Positions 1 through 8,270 of a stretch of DNA of 11,135 nt are shown piece after piece. Source of the stretch: Saccoglossus kowalevskii (lineage: Eukaryota > Hemichordata > Enteropneusta > Harrimaniidae); the NCBI RefSeq assembly GCF_000003605.2, contig NW_003126935.1, positions 1 to 11,135 on the forward strand. The letters run 5' to 3'. The position numbers and the translations under genes are program-made. Below the pieces are notes generated by a model that saw nothing but the letters and a program-made list of their open reading frames with translations, was not told where the DNA came from and ran no database searches. Position 1 is the first letter of the stretch, and the number at the start of each line of letters is the position of its first letter.

Positions 1-149
1 CATGTATCTGTCTATCTATGACATGATGTATAATGAATATTTAAAATTTGAACATAATCAGTGAAAGCAAATCAGATATGGCACGAGAACCACATTCATT
101 AATACATTTTGAATCTTATCTGAAAAAATTATTTGCATCAAGGTACCAT

Positions 150-448
150 AATGTCTAATGTATATACCAAGTTTGAACAAAATCCATCTGTAAACAGCAG
201 AGAAATGCTTGATTTTGATGATTTTTAGCACAAAAATGGCCGCCATTCGGCCATCTTGAATCAGATTTTGAAACAAATTGACGTGCATATGTATAATATC
301 ATGTATGATGTATGTGTGAAGTTTGATTGTGATTGGTCCAGGCATTTCTAAGATACAGGTCCGGACGCACGCACAGACGCACGCACAGACGCACGCACGG
401 AGGTCAAAACATAAGTCCCCGTTTTCAGACTGCGTCCGAACGGGGACT
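150..448 (+). repeat. Decayed dispersed repeat ending in microsatellite and hairpin, in partial intron 6
   Basis: Positions 1-472 are intron of the PLBD1-like gene, and the next coding exon is not in the window. Within it, two related blocks about 145 bp apart (an 'accaagtttgaacaaaatcc' block near 167 and a 'gaagtttgattgtgattgg' block near 318) are followed by a 12-bp GCAC/AGAC microsatellite at 361-400. A perfect 10-bp stem follows: 414-423 agtccccgtt pairs with 439-448 aacggggact. A smaller perfect stem lies at 236-242/248-254 (ATGGCCG/CGGCCAT). The layout of core repeats, microsatellite and terminal hairpin resembles non-autonomous Helitron/Helentron-like elements of marine invertebrates. 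That family assignment is inference. Confidence 0.45.
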
Positions 449-472
449 AATAACCATGTGGTCAAAATTTAC

Positions 473-673
473 CTGAGTTATACTGCGACAACATGGATGC
501 CCATTCTTTACCATTGTTGGCCATCATGTTTGCTACACGTACTCGTATCCATGCCAACAGAGACTGAGGTTTGACAAAATCATACAGGGTGTCATTATAG
601 ACATTGATGCTGGTTTGTATCATGACTAGCCCGTTTCCTAGAAGATAGTAGTCATCCAGAGATTCTAGGAAAC
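473..673 (-). CDS. PLBD1: PLBD1-like phospholipase B-like protein, exon 6 (last exon in window)
   Basis: Read on the minus strand this exon starts with GT, completing a Gly codon split with exon 5, and ends TCA-G before a gtaaat donor at 472. It holds 66 full codons, beginning [15 protein letters not shown] and including [27 protein letters not shown] and YNS before the split final Gly. These are core PLBD motifs: the LDDYY...GLV strand and the RVANMMA..GKEWA..YNSG helix and turn. There is an N-glycosylation sequon, NDT. The acceptor is tttgaattttag. PLBD proteins continue after this point with the rest of the lysosomal hydrolase domain, about 210 residues, which must lie left of the window. 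Recognition is by motif recall rather than a search, but phase and splice sites agree. Confidence 0.93.
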
Positions 674-889
674 CTAAAATTCAAAGCATTGAATATATCT
701 GTGTTGTTTAGGGTTTATTAGAAAGATTCCTACTATACATAACGCTTCAACTCGGGGAATTTGACACATAAATGCCAGTTTCATAGACAGTTTGTTTATT
801 TACTTTTGTGTCATACAAAGTAAACTATTCATATATAATGACTCACCTGCCCTGAAATTAAAAAGTATTTCTATTTAATGGAACCATAC

Positions 890-1034
890 CTGGGTAACTT
901 GAAAAAGACATCTGTTTGGATGCAACACTGATGGACTTCAAATTAAAATTATAATGCTTATAAATACGAATAGTTGAACTGTAGTCAAACCAGCTGGAAT
1001 GGGCCATGAAAATATTCTCATATGCACCTAGAAC
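890..1034 (-). CDS. PLBD1: PLBD1-like phospholipase B-like protein, exon 5
   Basis: The exon is 145 bp, 48 codons plus one base. It starts in phase 0 after a tcattttcag acceptor and ends CCA-G before gtatgg at 889. It encodes VLGAYENIFMAHSSWFDYS, then IRIYKHYNFN, and finishes MSFSSYP plus a split Gly. The AHSSW and RIYKHY.F motifs and the SSYPG turn are hallmarks of PLBD1, and they follow the nucleophile segment directly in known family members. The exon joins exon 6 across a 216-bp intron (674-889) and exon 4 across a 4.16-kb repeat-filled intron. It was found by reading codons between splice sites; no start codon is expected. Confidence 0.93.
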
Positions 1035-1089
1035 CTGAAAATGAATATAAAATTATCCTTTATTTATAGCAATTTGACTAATATTCTCA

Positions 1090-2650
1090 TATGCAACACT
1101 TACATGTATACCAATTTGTATGCCCAGTCATATACTTATGTGTATTCCCCTTTTATACCCATATGTATTCCACTTGTATACCAATTTGTATACCATATGT
1201 ATTCCACTTGTATACCCATTTGTATACCCATGTGTATTCCACTTGTATACCCATTTGTATACCCATATGTATTCCACTTGTATATCCATTTGTATACTCA
1301 TATGTATTCCACTTGTATACCCACATCTATTCCACTTGTATACCCATATGTATTCTACTTGTATACCCATTTGTATACCCATATGTATTCCTTTGTTATT
1401 CCCATTTGTATACCCATATGTATGCTCCTGTTACACCCACTTGTATATCCAAAAGTATTCTACTTGTATACCCATTTGTATACCCATATGTATTCCCTGT
1501 TATACCCACGTGTATACCCATATGTATTCCACTTGTATATCCACCTGTGTATCCACTTATATAACCCTAGTATACCCATTGTATGCTCATATGTATTCCA
1601 CTTGTATACCCATTTGTATACCCATGTGTATTCCACTTGTATACCCATTTGTATACCCATATGTATTCCACTTGTATATCCAATTGTATGCTCATATGTA
1701 TTCCACTTGTATACCCATGTGTATTCCACTTGTATACCCATTTGTATACCCATATGTATTCCACTTGTATACCCATTTGTATGCTCATATGTATTCCACT
1801 TGTATACCCATTTGTATATCCATGTGTATTCCACTTGTATACCCATTTGTGTACCCATATGTATTCTACTTGTATACTTATTTGTATACCCATATGTATT
1901 CCCGTGTTATACCCACTTATATAACCCTAGTATACACATCTGTATGCTCATATGTATTCCATTTGTATACCCATATGTATGCTCCTGTTACACCCACTTG
2001 TATATCCAAAAGTATTCTACTTGTATATCCAATTGTATGCTCATATGTATTCCACTTGTATACCCATTTGTTTACCCATGTGTATTCCACTTGTATACCC
2101 ATTTGTATACCCATATGTATTCCACTTGTATACCCATTTGTATGCTCATATGTATTCCACTTGTATACCCATTTGTGTACCCATATGTATTCTACTTGTA
2201 TACTTATTTGTATACCCATATGTATTCCTGTGTTATACCCACTTATATAACCCTAGTATACACATCTGTATGCTCATATGTATTCCACTTGTATACCCAT
2301 TTGTATACCCATGTGTATTCCACTTGTATACCCATTTGTATACCCATATGTATTCCACTTGTATATCCAATTGTATGCTCATATGTATTCCACTTGTATA
2401 CCCATTTGTATACCCATGTGTATTCCACTTGTATACCCATTTGTATTCCCGTTATACCCACTTGTATACCCATATGTATTCCACTTGTATACCTATTTGT
2501 TTACCCATATGTATTCCTCTGTCACACCCTCTTGTATACCCATATGTATTCCATTTGTATATCCACCTGTGTACCCACTTATATAACCCTAGTATATCCA
2601 TTTGTATGCTCATTTATATACCCACTTGTATTCCACTTATATATATACAC
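1090..2650. repeat. Satellite-like tandem array, ~35-bp unit with ~340-bp higher-order period
   Basis: The array consists of 11-12-bp subunits of the type cccatttgtata, cccatatgtatt and ccacttgtata, grouped as a 35-bp unit. It lies in intron 4. A distinctive 20-bp variant block, acttatataaccctagtata, recurs at 1555, 1915, 2241 and 2577 (spacings 360, 326 and 336 bp), so the array is organised in higher-order copies. Another variant block (gctcctgttacacccacttg) is duplicated near 1425 and 1981. The unit contains CATATG and GTATAC palindromes and almost no stop codons, so long reading frames run through it on both strands. They are low-complexity (Tyr, Cys, Ile, Pro, His, Val) and have no gene features. 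Confidence 0.93.
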
Positions 2651-2742
2651 ACACCACAGATTTTGACATGTTTCTGCTATTATACAAATGAAAATTAGGC
2701 AGAGGGTTTTTAACTCGCCTATTCACCTACATGTAGTTCATA

Positions 2743-2853
2743 CCCACAATAGACTCCGGTAAGTCAGTCAAAATGATTATTTTGAACTGTAGGCATTAAT
2801 CTGCAATTCAGCCAATGACGGAGTGAGAAATTGAGGTCAGGGGAAGCCCCATG
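2743..2853 (+). repeat. Left inverted terminal repeat of DIRS-like element
   Basis: This sequence matches the reverse complement of 4911-5016 over its whole length with scattered substitutions and a small gap. Shared blocks include agactccgg, cagtcaaaatga, ctgtaggca, attcagccaatgac and aggtcaggggaagccccatg. The outermost bases read CCCAC on both sides, directly inside a TA. Confidence 0.9.
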
Positions 2854-2987
2854 CACTAGCTCCAACTTGTGAGAAGGCATCTGATATAAGAGTCACAACT
2901 GTGGTGAGTGGGTCCAAGGAGGGTCCTGAGTTAGGCATTTGCCACCCACCAGGGCAAGGAATCCCTCGCTTAGTTCGAGAGAATAAC

Positions 2988-3454
2988 TCACTTCTTCAGT
3001 TCCAGTAGGTGAGACCGATGTTGCAACAAAGTGGGTTGCATCGGGCGGCTGTGCAGTACTTGGGAAACTACCCTGTGAACTGACTCCATCCAAATGATGC
3101 GTGTCAGTTTTGGGAGAGACACAGAGGGAACGTTGACTAGACGTTCAACTAGACTGCTTATTGCTAGACAACGAGCCTGCAATGGACGGACAAAGCTTTC
3201 CTCTATGTTGAACTCCATGCCCAGAAAAACCAACTGACGTGTTGGGTGTGAATGGGACTTTCCTTAGATTTACTAGAAAGCCTAATTAGTGTAGTATATC
3301 CTGTGTTAGTTTGACCTGCTCGACCAACAACCTCTTGTTTTGGTTGTGTAGCAACCGGTCGTCTAGGTAGGGTTGATGTGTACTGATGACTGATGAGAGG
3401 CAGCACCACATATTTCAACACTCTGGTAAACATGTATGGAGCTGAGCTTAACCA
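2988..3454 (-). pseudogene. Broken DIRS-type reverse transcriptase fragment
   Basis: Minus-strand reading gives WLSSAPYMFTRVLKYVVLP (from 3454), the block that precedes the catalytic motif in DIRS/Ngaro reverse transcriptases. After a frame change comes HQPYLDDRLL, with the catalytic YLDD box at 3369-3358. An in-frame TAA at 3288-3286 is followed by LGFLVNLRK, and after another frame change FLGMEFNIEESF (FLGM at 3227-3216). The tail holds MESVHRVV and SRPMQ, like the thumb/RNase H junction of that family. At least two frameshifts and one stop show that it is dead. The fingers and first palm motifs, normally upstream, are missing and are replaced by the 59-bp array. A gypsy-like origin is possible, but the RT-to-MxSxxxVV spacing fits DIRS better. 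Confidence 0.68.
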
Positions 3455-3951
3455 GGAGGGCAGCCCAGGTATTTGAATACTCTGGTGAACATGTATGGAG
3501 CTGAGCTTAACCAGGAGGGCAGCCCAGGTATTTGAATACTCTGGTGAACATGTATGGAGCTGTGCTTAACCAGGAGGGCAGCCCAGGTATTTCAACACTC
3601 TGGTGAACATGTATGGAGCTGTGCTTAACCAGAAGGGCAGCCCAGGTATTTGAATACTCTGGTGAACATGTATGGAGCTGAGCTTAACCAGGAGGGGAGC
3701 TCCGGTATTTGAATACTCTGGTGAACATGTATGGAGCTGAGCTTAACCAGAAGGGCAGCCCAGGTATTTGAATACTCTGGTGAACATGTATGGAGCTGTG
3801 CTTAACCAGGAGGGCAGCCCAGGTATTTGAATACTCTGGTGAACATGTATGGAGCTGTGCTTAACCAGGAGGGGAGCTCCGGTATTTGAATACTCTGGTG
3901 AACATGTATGGAGCTGTGCTTAACCAGGAGGGGAGCTCCAGTATTTGAATA
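3400..3951. repeat. 59-bp minisatellite, about 9 copies
   Basis: Nine copies start at ctctggt at 3421, 3480, 3539, 3598, 3657, 3716, 3775, 3834 and 3893, an exact 59-bp step throughout, with a partial copy before the first. Copies differ at a few positions: gagctt/tgtgctt, gggcagccc/gggagctcc and tttgaata/tttcaaca. Each copy read on the minus strand contains the sequence for WLSSAPYMFTR or a close variant. The array therefore looks like an amplification of the reverse transcriptase block next to it. Because 59 is not a multiple of 3, successive copies fall in different frames. Confidence 0.95.
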
Positions 3952-3989
3952 CTTGGTTCGAATGGGTGACTCGAAGGAGTCAATGACTT

Positions 3990-4352
3990 GCTGGGTGCAT
4001 TGGTATGTGCCAGTAAGCATCGCTTAAATTTAGCGCGGCTAACCAATCGAACGGTGCACTCTGCCCCCACCAAACACTCTCCCATCCTTGCGACCTGGAG
4101 GGGGACCACCTGGGGAAGAGGAGGATCCAACACCTGGTCCCTTCTTTGGCGGGCACTCTTCTCTCCCCCAGGAGAGTAGGGGCGCTTACCTCCTGGCTGC
4201 TTCTGGCCAGTAGGTGCCAACTTCAGGCGTTGCGTTTTCTCTGCTTGAGGTTCCATCTGCTTGCCCTTGGCAGCAGCCAACTGGCTCGTGGATTCCACCT
4301 GTACTGTCTGGTTAGTGGCTTTGTAGTGACTGCACCCTCCGTCTCCCCACAT
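3990..4352 (-). pseudogene. Possible gag-like basic segment of the DIRS-like element
   Basis: An open minus-strand stretch encodes a hydrophilic, Gln/Lys/Arg/Gly/Pro-rich polypeptide, including AAAKGKQMEPQAEKTQRLK and PGGKRPYSPGGEKSARQRR. It then runs without a stop into the 59-bp array. It occupies the place expected for the first ORF of a DIRS-like element, upstream of reverse transcriptase. The basic, low-complexity composition is gag-like, but no zinc knuckle or other diagnostic motif is seen. It may equally be a chance open frame in GC-rich DNA. Confidence 0.3.
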
Positions 4353-4910
4353 TCAGTAATCTGCCAGACCAGGAGAGGCGCGCAGTCGGTGTTGCCTTGA
4401 ATCCTGTCGTCTCAGATCCTGGAAGCCACAATGCTACCAGTGCGACCGCTTCAGGACCGAGGGTGAGTATATGACCAAGCCAAATTTGGGCAACAACCCG
4501 GGAGGTGAGGAGCTCTTCTTGGAGTGCTTTTCATTCCTTCTAGTCCATTTGAACTACACTAAGAAATGAACAAGGCATGCATGAGTGGAACGCAATTACA
4601 GTTGAAACTGACACAACGCCCTACAAAAGTAGCTATACGCGTCACCCAAGTTTTTTTGTATGTGATACAAAAAGAACATGGGACCCCTAATAAGAAAAAT
4701 GTTGTCCTACCAGACACCACTTCTCACTGTTACCAACGGTCACAGGAGTACCTCAGAAAACTCAGATGAAAAACAGCTGACTGATCCAGACTGTTTTGCT
4801 GCGATGCACACTTGGTGCAGAGAAAACAGGGAGTGAAGATAAGGCAAAATGGCGCTGACCTCTCTGCCTCGGTCACGTGTTACGTGACATGGAAGAAAAT
4901 CTATGAGGTC
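4353..4910. other. Internal DIRS-like element sequence without recognised gene
   Basis: No convincing coding sequence was found. A 67-codon plus-strand frame at 4566-4769 has no recognisable motif. The stretch contains a perfect 7-bp-arm palindrome with an E-box at 4872-4888 (gtcacgt-gtt-acgtgac), close to the end where element transcription would start on the minus strand. Confidence 0.4.
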
Positions 4911-5016
4911 ATGGGGCTTCCCCTGACCTAGATTTCTCTCTCTGTCATTGGCTGAATCACAGATTATTGCCTACAGTGTAAAATAGTCATTTTGACTGGC
5001 CGGAGTCTTTGGTGGG
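4911..5016 (-). repeat. Right inverted terminal repeat of DIRS-like element
   Basis: Reverse-complement partner of the left repeat. Reading inward from 5016 on the minus strand gives CCCACC, agactccgg, cagtcaaaatgac, ctgtaggca, attcagccaatgac and aggtcaggggaagcccc. Divergence between the two repeats is visible but modest, which suggests an old insertion. Confidence 0.9.
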
Positions 5017-5194
5017 TAATTGAAGTAGTGAATATAATTATATGCATTTGGTGTTGTGAGTGTGAGCTGGTTTCACTGTTTTAAGAGCTAGATTGTTTGG
5101 GAAATAGAATATGCCTAAAATTTAACTGAATTGCAATTGTATATGTAGGCATCATTTTGAAAGAAATGAATTGATATATTTATATATATATTAC

Positions 5195-5356
5195 CTTGAA
5201 GAGAGCTGAACAATGACCATGGTTGGCAAAATACATCTGGAAATGTGAAGGTGACATCTTTGTCCAATCAGGACGAGTAGATGGAGAAAGGGCATCACGT
5301 AAATCAATCATATCACCAACACCATTTAAAAGTTGAAAAGCAAACCTATCCAAAGT
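5195..5356 (-). CDS. PLBD1: PLBD1-like phospholipase B-like protein, exon 4 (nucleophile exon)
   Basis: This exon is exactly 54 codons, phase 0 at both ends, between a ttgttttgcag acceptor and a gtaatat donor at 5194. It starts TLDRFAFQLLNGVGDMIDL, continues through DALSPS, and ends NHGHCSALFK. In PLBD proteins the Cys of the G-x-CSAL(I/F)K motif becomes the N-terminal nucleophile after autoproteolytic cleavage of the proenzyme. Here it is Cys220 of the assembled protein (codon 49 of the exon), and Ser221 is also kept. The Q-L-N-x-V-G-D-x-x-D-L motif matches PLBD1 better than PLBD2. All catalytic-segment residues that can be judged are intact, so the gene looks functional. Cleavage is inferred from the family. 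Confidence 0.95.
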
Positions 5357-5723
5357 CTGCAAAACAAAACAATTTTATAAATAGTACTTTAATTTTTTTC
5401 AAGTCGAGGGCAATATCAAAATTTGATATAAGTTTTGTGATAATGTTAAAAAAAATAAAGTTTATGTGTGCACATCAATTTTGAAAATTTACAAATTATG
5501 AACATTTAGCAGTTTTGTGTTTTGTCAATATATAAGCCTTATTAATTTAATAATCACAAGGCAGCTCTTTTACTAAGCATGACAGACATTAGCAAACCCT
5601 CAAAATGGCTTTCAATGGTTAGAACAGCAGTCTATCCAGCAATAGCATTCAGACATAATAAGCCTTCACATGTAATACTGCATTCTTAACATTAATGGTG
5701 ATTGCTAACCTGACAGTATGTAC
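5357..5723. other. Intron 3
   Basis: A 367-bp AT-rich intron between exons 3 and 4, with a gtacat donor at 5723 and a ttttgcag acceptor ending at 5357 on the minus strand. Nothing else is recognised in it. Confidence 0.8.
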
Positions 5724-5946
5724 CTTGTTTTCATATGGATATGCTGTATAACCATCCACCAATCCATCTAACTGGGCAATAATAACAGATACTGCTTTCC
5801 AATATTCACTACTCAGATTATCAGATATTTGTTGCCGAACCCAATCTTCCTGTTTATTGAAAAATATTCTGACTTTCCTCTCCAAGTCCTCTTTTCCTTT
5901 ACCCAGGAACAAAGAGTGTATGTTTACATAGTGTTGGTAAATTCGC
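5724..5946 (-). CDS. PLBD1: PLBD1-like phospholipase B-like protein, exon 3
   Basis: The exon is 223 bp: one base completing the Glu codon split with exon 2, then 74 codons ending ENK before gtacat at 5723. It encodes RIYQHYVNIHSLFLGKG, a charged stretch (KEDLERKVRIFF), then KQEDWVRQQI, EYWKAV and AQLDGLVDGY. In PLBD proteins this part contains the HY.N segment after the EG.LTA motif, a helix with a conserved W.R, and the QLDGL..GY motif before the nucleophile-bearing segment. All appear here in the correct order. The acceptor is ttgaataatcag, with a weak pyrimidine tract. The reading frame is open past the donor into the intron, but homology ends at the splice site. Confidence 0.92.
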
Positions 5947-6480
5947 CTGATTATTCAAAACAAAGTTATGTTATTAATTACTCATTAATGCATATATTCA
6001 TTTACAACAATCAAAATGAGGAGGAGGTTCAGTTTTGTGTATTTGTACCCACATCAAATTTAGAAGTAAATGACATTTTATTTATACAGTCAATATTATC
6101 AACGCTACTCAAATACAGAAAATAAAAAAAAATCAGAGTCAATTGAAAATTTTCAAAAAAAATATGACTTTCTTCCTTATAATGCCTTGTCAAATGCTCA
6201 GTAATAAGGTAAATATATTGTTTTATTCTTTATTCAAATTAAAGATCGATTGATTGTTAGATCCTAATATTTACCCAAGGATTATGTTCGTAGCTTCATA
6301 GCCAAGGGATAGTTTGTAATAATTGCACACCATTAATAAGATTTATTCTGTGTTTAAATTGGTTTTTTATCAGTAAATTCACAAGTGGGTAGGACAAATA
6401 ATTATCAATTATTTATAGAGAGGTTGTTCATCTGGCACTACAAAAAAAAAGATACCATGTAATAACCTAATAATACTTAC
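5947..6480. other. Intron 2
   Basis: A 534-bp AT-rich intron with a strong gtaagt donor at 6480 (minus strand). It contains short A and T runs. No gene, repeat family or RNA structure was recognised. Confidence 0.75.
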
Positions 6481-6700
6481 TCGGCAGTGAGGGCGCCCTC
6501 TAGATACCCAGCTGCATACATCACATCTGTATCCTTCATATCAGATTTACTGTATCCGGCCTTGACATTGAAAACACCCCATCCTGTAGTGTACATTGTA
6601 TCATTGTAAGTGCCATAAGCTGTTGATGATTTATCAAGTCTGTCTCTTTTCAGTACAGCATGCCCATCAATGATGGAAACCGAACCAGTGGTGTACATAG
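6481..6700 (-). CDS. PLBD1: PLBD1-like phospholipase B-like protein, exon 2
   Basis: The exon is 220 bp: CT finishing an Ala codon begun in exon 1, 72 codons, then GA of a Glu codon shared with exon 3. It follows tttgttttgcag and ends before gtaagt. It encodes MYTTGSVSIIDGHAVLKR, AYGTYNDTMYTTGWGVFNV, and MYAAGYLEGALTA. The AYG.YNDT....GWG block and the YAAGYLEG.LTA block are the best-known signatures of the mature N-terminus of phospholipase B-like proteins. NDT is a potential N-glycosylation site, as expected for a lysosomal or secreted enzyme. The internal Met near the start is not the translation start, because phase and signal peptide both point to exon 1. Confidence 0.95.
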
Positions 6701-8116
6701 CTGCAAAACAAAGAACACAATTGTTCATTTACTGTATTTATTTATTGATTGATTGGACAGCATTATATTTATTTAGGTTCACCAAAACTGAACTACTTGT
6801 AAATAAAAAGATTGGTATCACATGTTTTGTCAATCACCAACAATATGAGACTGATAAAACAAAAAAATTATAAAGGCAATCCCAAAAAAGAAACAAATTA
6901 TTTAAAATCGAAGAAAGCTTAGAAAGAACTCCCATGTGCTGAGAGTATTGGAGACACATTAAAAATAATTTGAAATTACTTATACATGAGATATTGATGG
7001 AATGGCTGAATACTAATTATGCAAATCTGAAAATTAATATGAACAGATTTGAGTGTAAAACTAATGAGGTCTGCGCAAAGTAACAGACCATCTATGTACC
7101 AAGTTTTATTGAAATATGATTAGAACCCAAAAATTAAGATTTATTATGCTAATTAGGAATTAATATGAACAGATTTTAACCCCAAACTAAAGTAAGTTTC
7201 ATTGAAATGGAATAATTTGTACTTTAGATATCAGTGTGATAGCTTAGAATTGGTTAATTATGCAAATTAGATAATTAATATGTACGGATTCCCACAATTA
7301 ATCTGTCTATTGTCCTACAGCATCCATGTACGTTTCATTGAAATGTGATTAGTACTTGAGATATCAGTGTGAAAGCTGAAAATGAATTAATTATGCAAAT
7401 TAAGTAATTGATATGCACAATTATTTACCAAAAACTAATTGGGTCTCTGCATAGTTCTAGATTCATTGAAATGTGATTAGTACTTGAGATATCAGTGGAA
7501 AAGCTGAAAATGAATTAATCATGCAAATTAGGTAATTGATATGCACAATTATTTACCCTGAAACTAATCAGTTCTCTGCATAGTTCTTGGGTATCTATGT
7601 ATCAAGTTTCATTGAAATGTAATGCTTACTACTTGAAATATCAAAAGCTGAAAATTAATTAATTATGCAAATTAGGTAATTAATATGTACTGATATTACC
7701 CTAAAAACTATCAGGTCTGTGCAGTGTCCTATGACATCTATCTACGAAGTTTTATTGAAATGTGATGATTAGTACTTGAGGTATCAGTGAAAAAAATGAA
7801 AATTGACTAATCGTTATGCAAATTAGATAATTAATATGCACGGATTTTTACTAAAAACTGAACAAATCTGTGCATAAGTTCAGAGTATCTATGTATCAAG
7901 TTTCATCAAAATCCAATGAGTGGTTTTTTTAGATATCAGTGGAGCAGTCATGGAACAGCTAAAAATTAGCTAATTATCATGCAAATTTGGTAATTAATAT
8001 GCATGGGTTTTTACTAAAACCTAACCAAATCTGCACATTGGCCCAGAGCATCTATGCACCAAGTTTCATCAAAAACCGATGTATAGTTCTTGAGATAGCA
8101 GTGGAACAGACGGACG

Positions 8117-8170
8117 GACACACACACACACACACACACGCACACACCCATACACACACACACACACACG
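8117..8170 (+). repeat. CA/CG-interrupted dinucleotide microsatellite
   Basis: A (CA)n run with occasional CG, CC and TA interruptions. It directly follows ggacggac at the 3' end of the core-repeat array and precedes the terminal hairpin. Confidence 0.95.
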
Positions 8171-8191
8171 TACAGACAAACTAACTGTAAG

Positions 8192-8223
8192 GACTCCCAT
8201 TGTGTGCTTCGCACATGAGAGTC
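8192..8223 (+). repeat. Terminal hairpin of the core-repeat element
   Basis: GACTCCCATTGTGTGC, loop ttc, then GCACATGAGAGTC forms an imperfect stem with a bulge. The same outer motifs occur at 6928-6946 at the other end of the array. A terminal hairpin is a feature of Helitron-like 3' ends, although no clear CTRR end motif follows it here. Confidence 0.55.
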
Positions 8224-8270
8224 AAAAAATCAGACTTGATGAAACAATCAAGCAGTATTATATACCACTG

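Larger units (their letters stand above)
2743..5016 (-). mobile_element. Decayed, internally deleted DIRS-like retrotransposon in intron 4
   Basis: A ~2.27-kb block is bounded by inverted repeats of about 110 bp. Reading leftwards on the minus strand it contains a possible gag-like basic segment, a tandem array and a broken reverse transcriptase with the YLDD and FLGM boxes. Inverted terminal repeats together with this type of reverse transcriptase are typical of DIRS-type tyrosine-recombinase retrotransposons. No recombinase or methyltransferase domain is visible, and most of the N-terminal reverse transcriptase is absent, so the copy cannot be autonomous. A TA dinucleotide borders each end (2741-2742 and 5017-5018). 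This could be a target duplication or chance, since DIRS elements normally make none. It is inserted in the same orientation as the host gene. Confidence 0.7.
6925..8223 (+). repeat. Core-repeat array with octamer motifs, Helentron/pearl-like organisation (intron 1)
   Basis: About eight diverged copies of a 110-160-bp unit lie in tandem. Each has an ATGCAAAT octamer (exact at 7019, 7260, 7393, 7521, 7665, 7816 and 7979; degenerate ATGCTAAT at 7146), then taattaatatg(c/t)ac, an 'aactaatcag.tctgtgca' block, a 'caagtttcattgaaatgtga' block and 'acttgagatatcagtg'. The array ends in ggacggac, a CA microsatellite and a hairpin at 8192-8223. The left border at 6928-6946 (actcccatgtgctgagagt) repeats the outer sequences of that hairpin, so the element appears to have matching ends. 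Core repeats plus microsatellite plus hairpin are known from pearl/HINE-type non-autonomous Helitron relatives; membership is inferred. No coding capacity was seen. Confidence 0.7.

Noticed and set aside
58-465. 135-codon minus-strand open frame left of exon 6
   Set aside because: It reads across the microsatellite and hairpin of a repeat, does not resemble the expected next PLBD segment (TYNNQ-type), and begins beyond a good splice donor.
841-860. Apparent 5-base microexon between exons 5 and 6 (tttcag then gtgagt on the minus strand)
   Set aside because: Including it would break the frame, and exons 5 and 6 already join to give the uninterrupted family motif [12 protein letters not shown].
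1041-2666. A 541-codon plus-strand open frame and several others inside the tandem array
   Set aside because: They are a by-product of a stop-poor repeat whose unit length rotates through the frames. Similar frames exist on both strands and there is no domain or gene context.
4566-4769. 67-codon plus-strand open frame in the DIRS-like element
   Set aside because: No recognisable motif, and it runs opposite to the element's own coding direction.
7987-8184. Plus-strand frame ending in a His-Thr repeat
   Set aside because: It translates the core repeat and CA microsatellite; no evidence of a gene.
6925-8223. Possible CRISPR array because of regular repeats
   Set aside because: Units are diverged throughout without unique spacers, and the setting is a eukaryotic intron.
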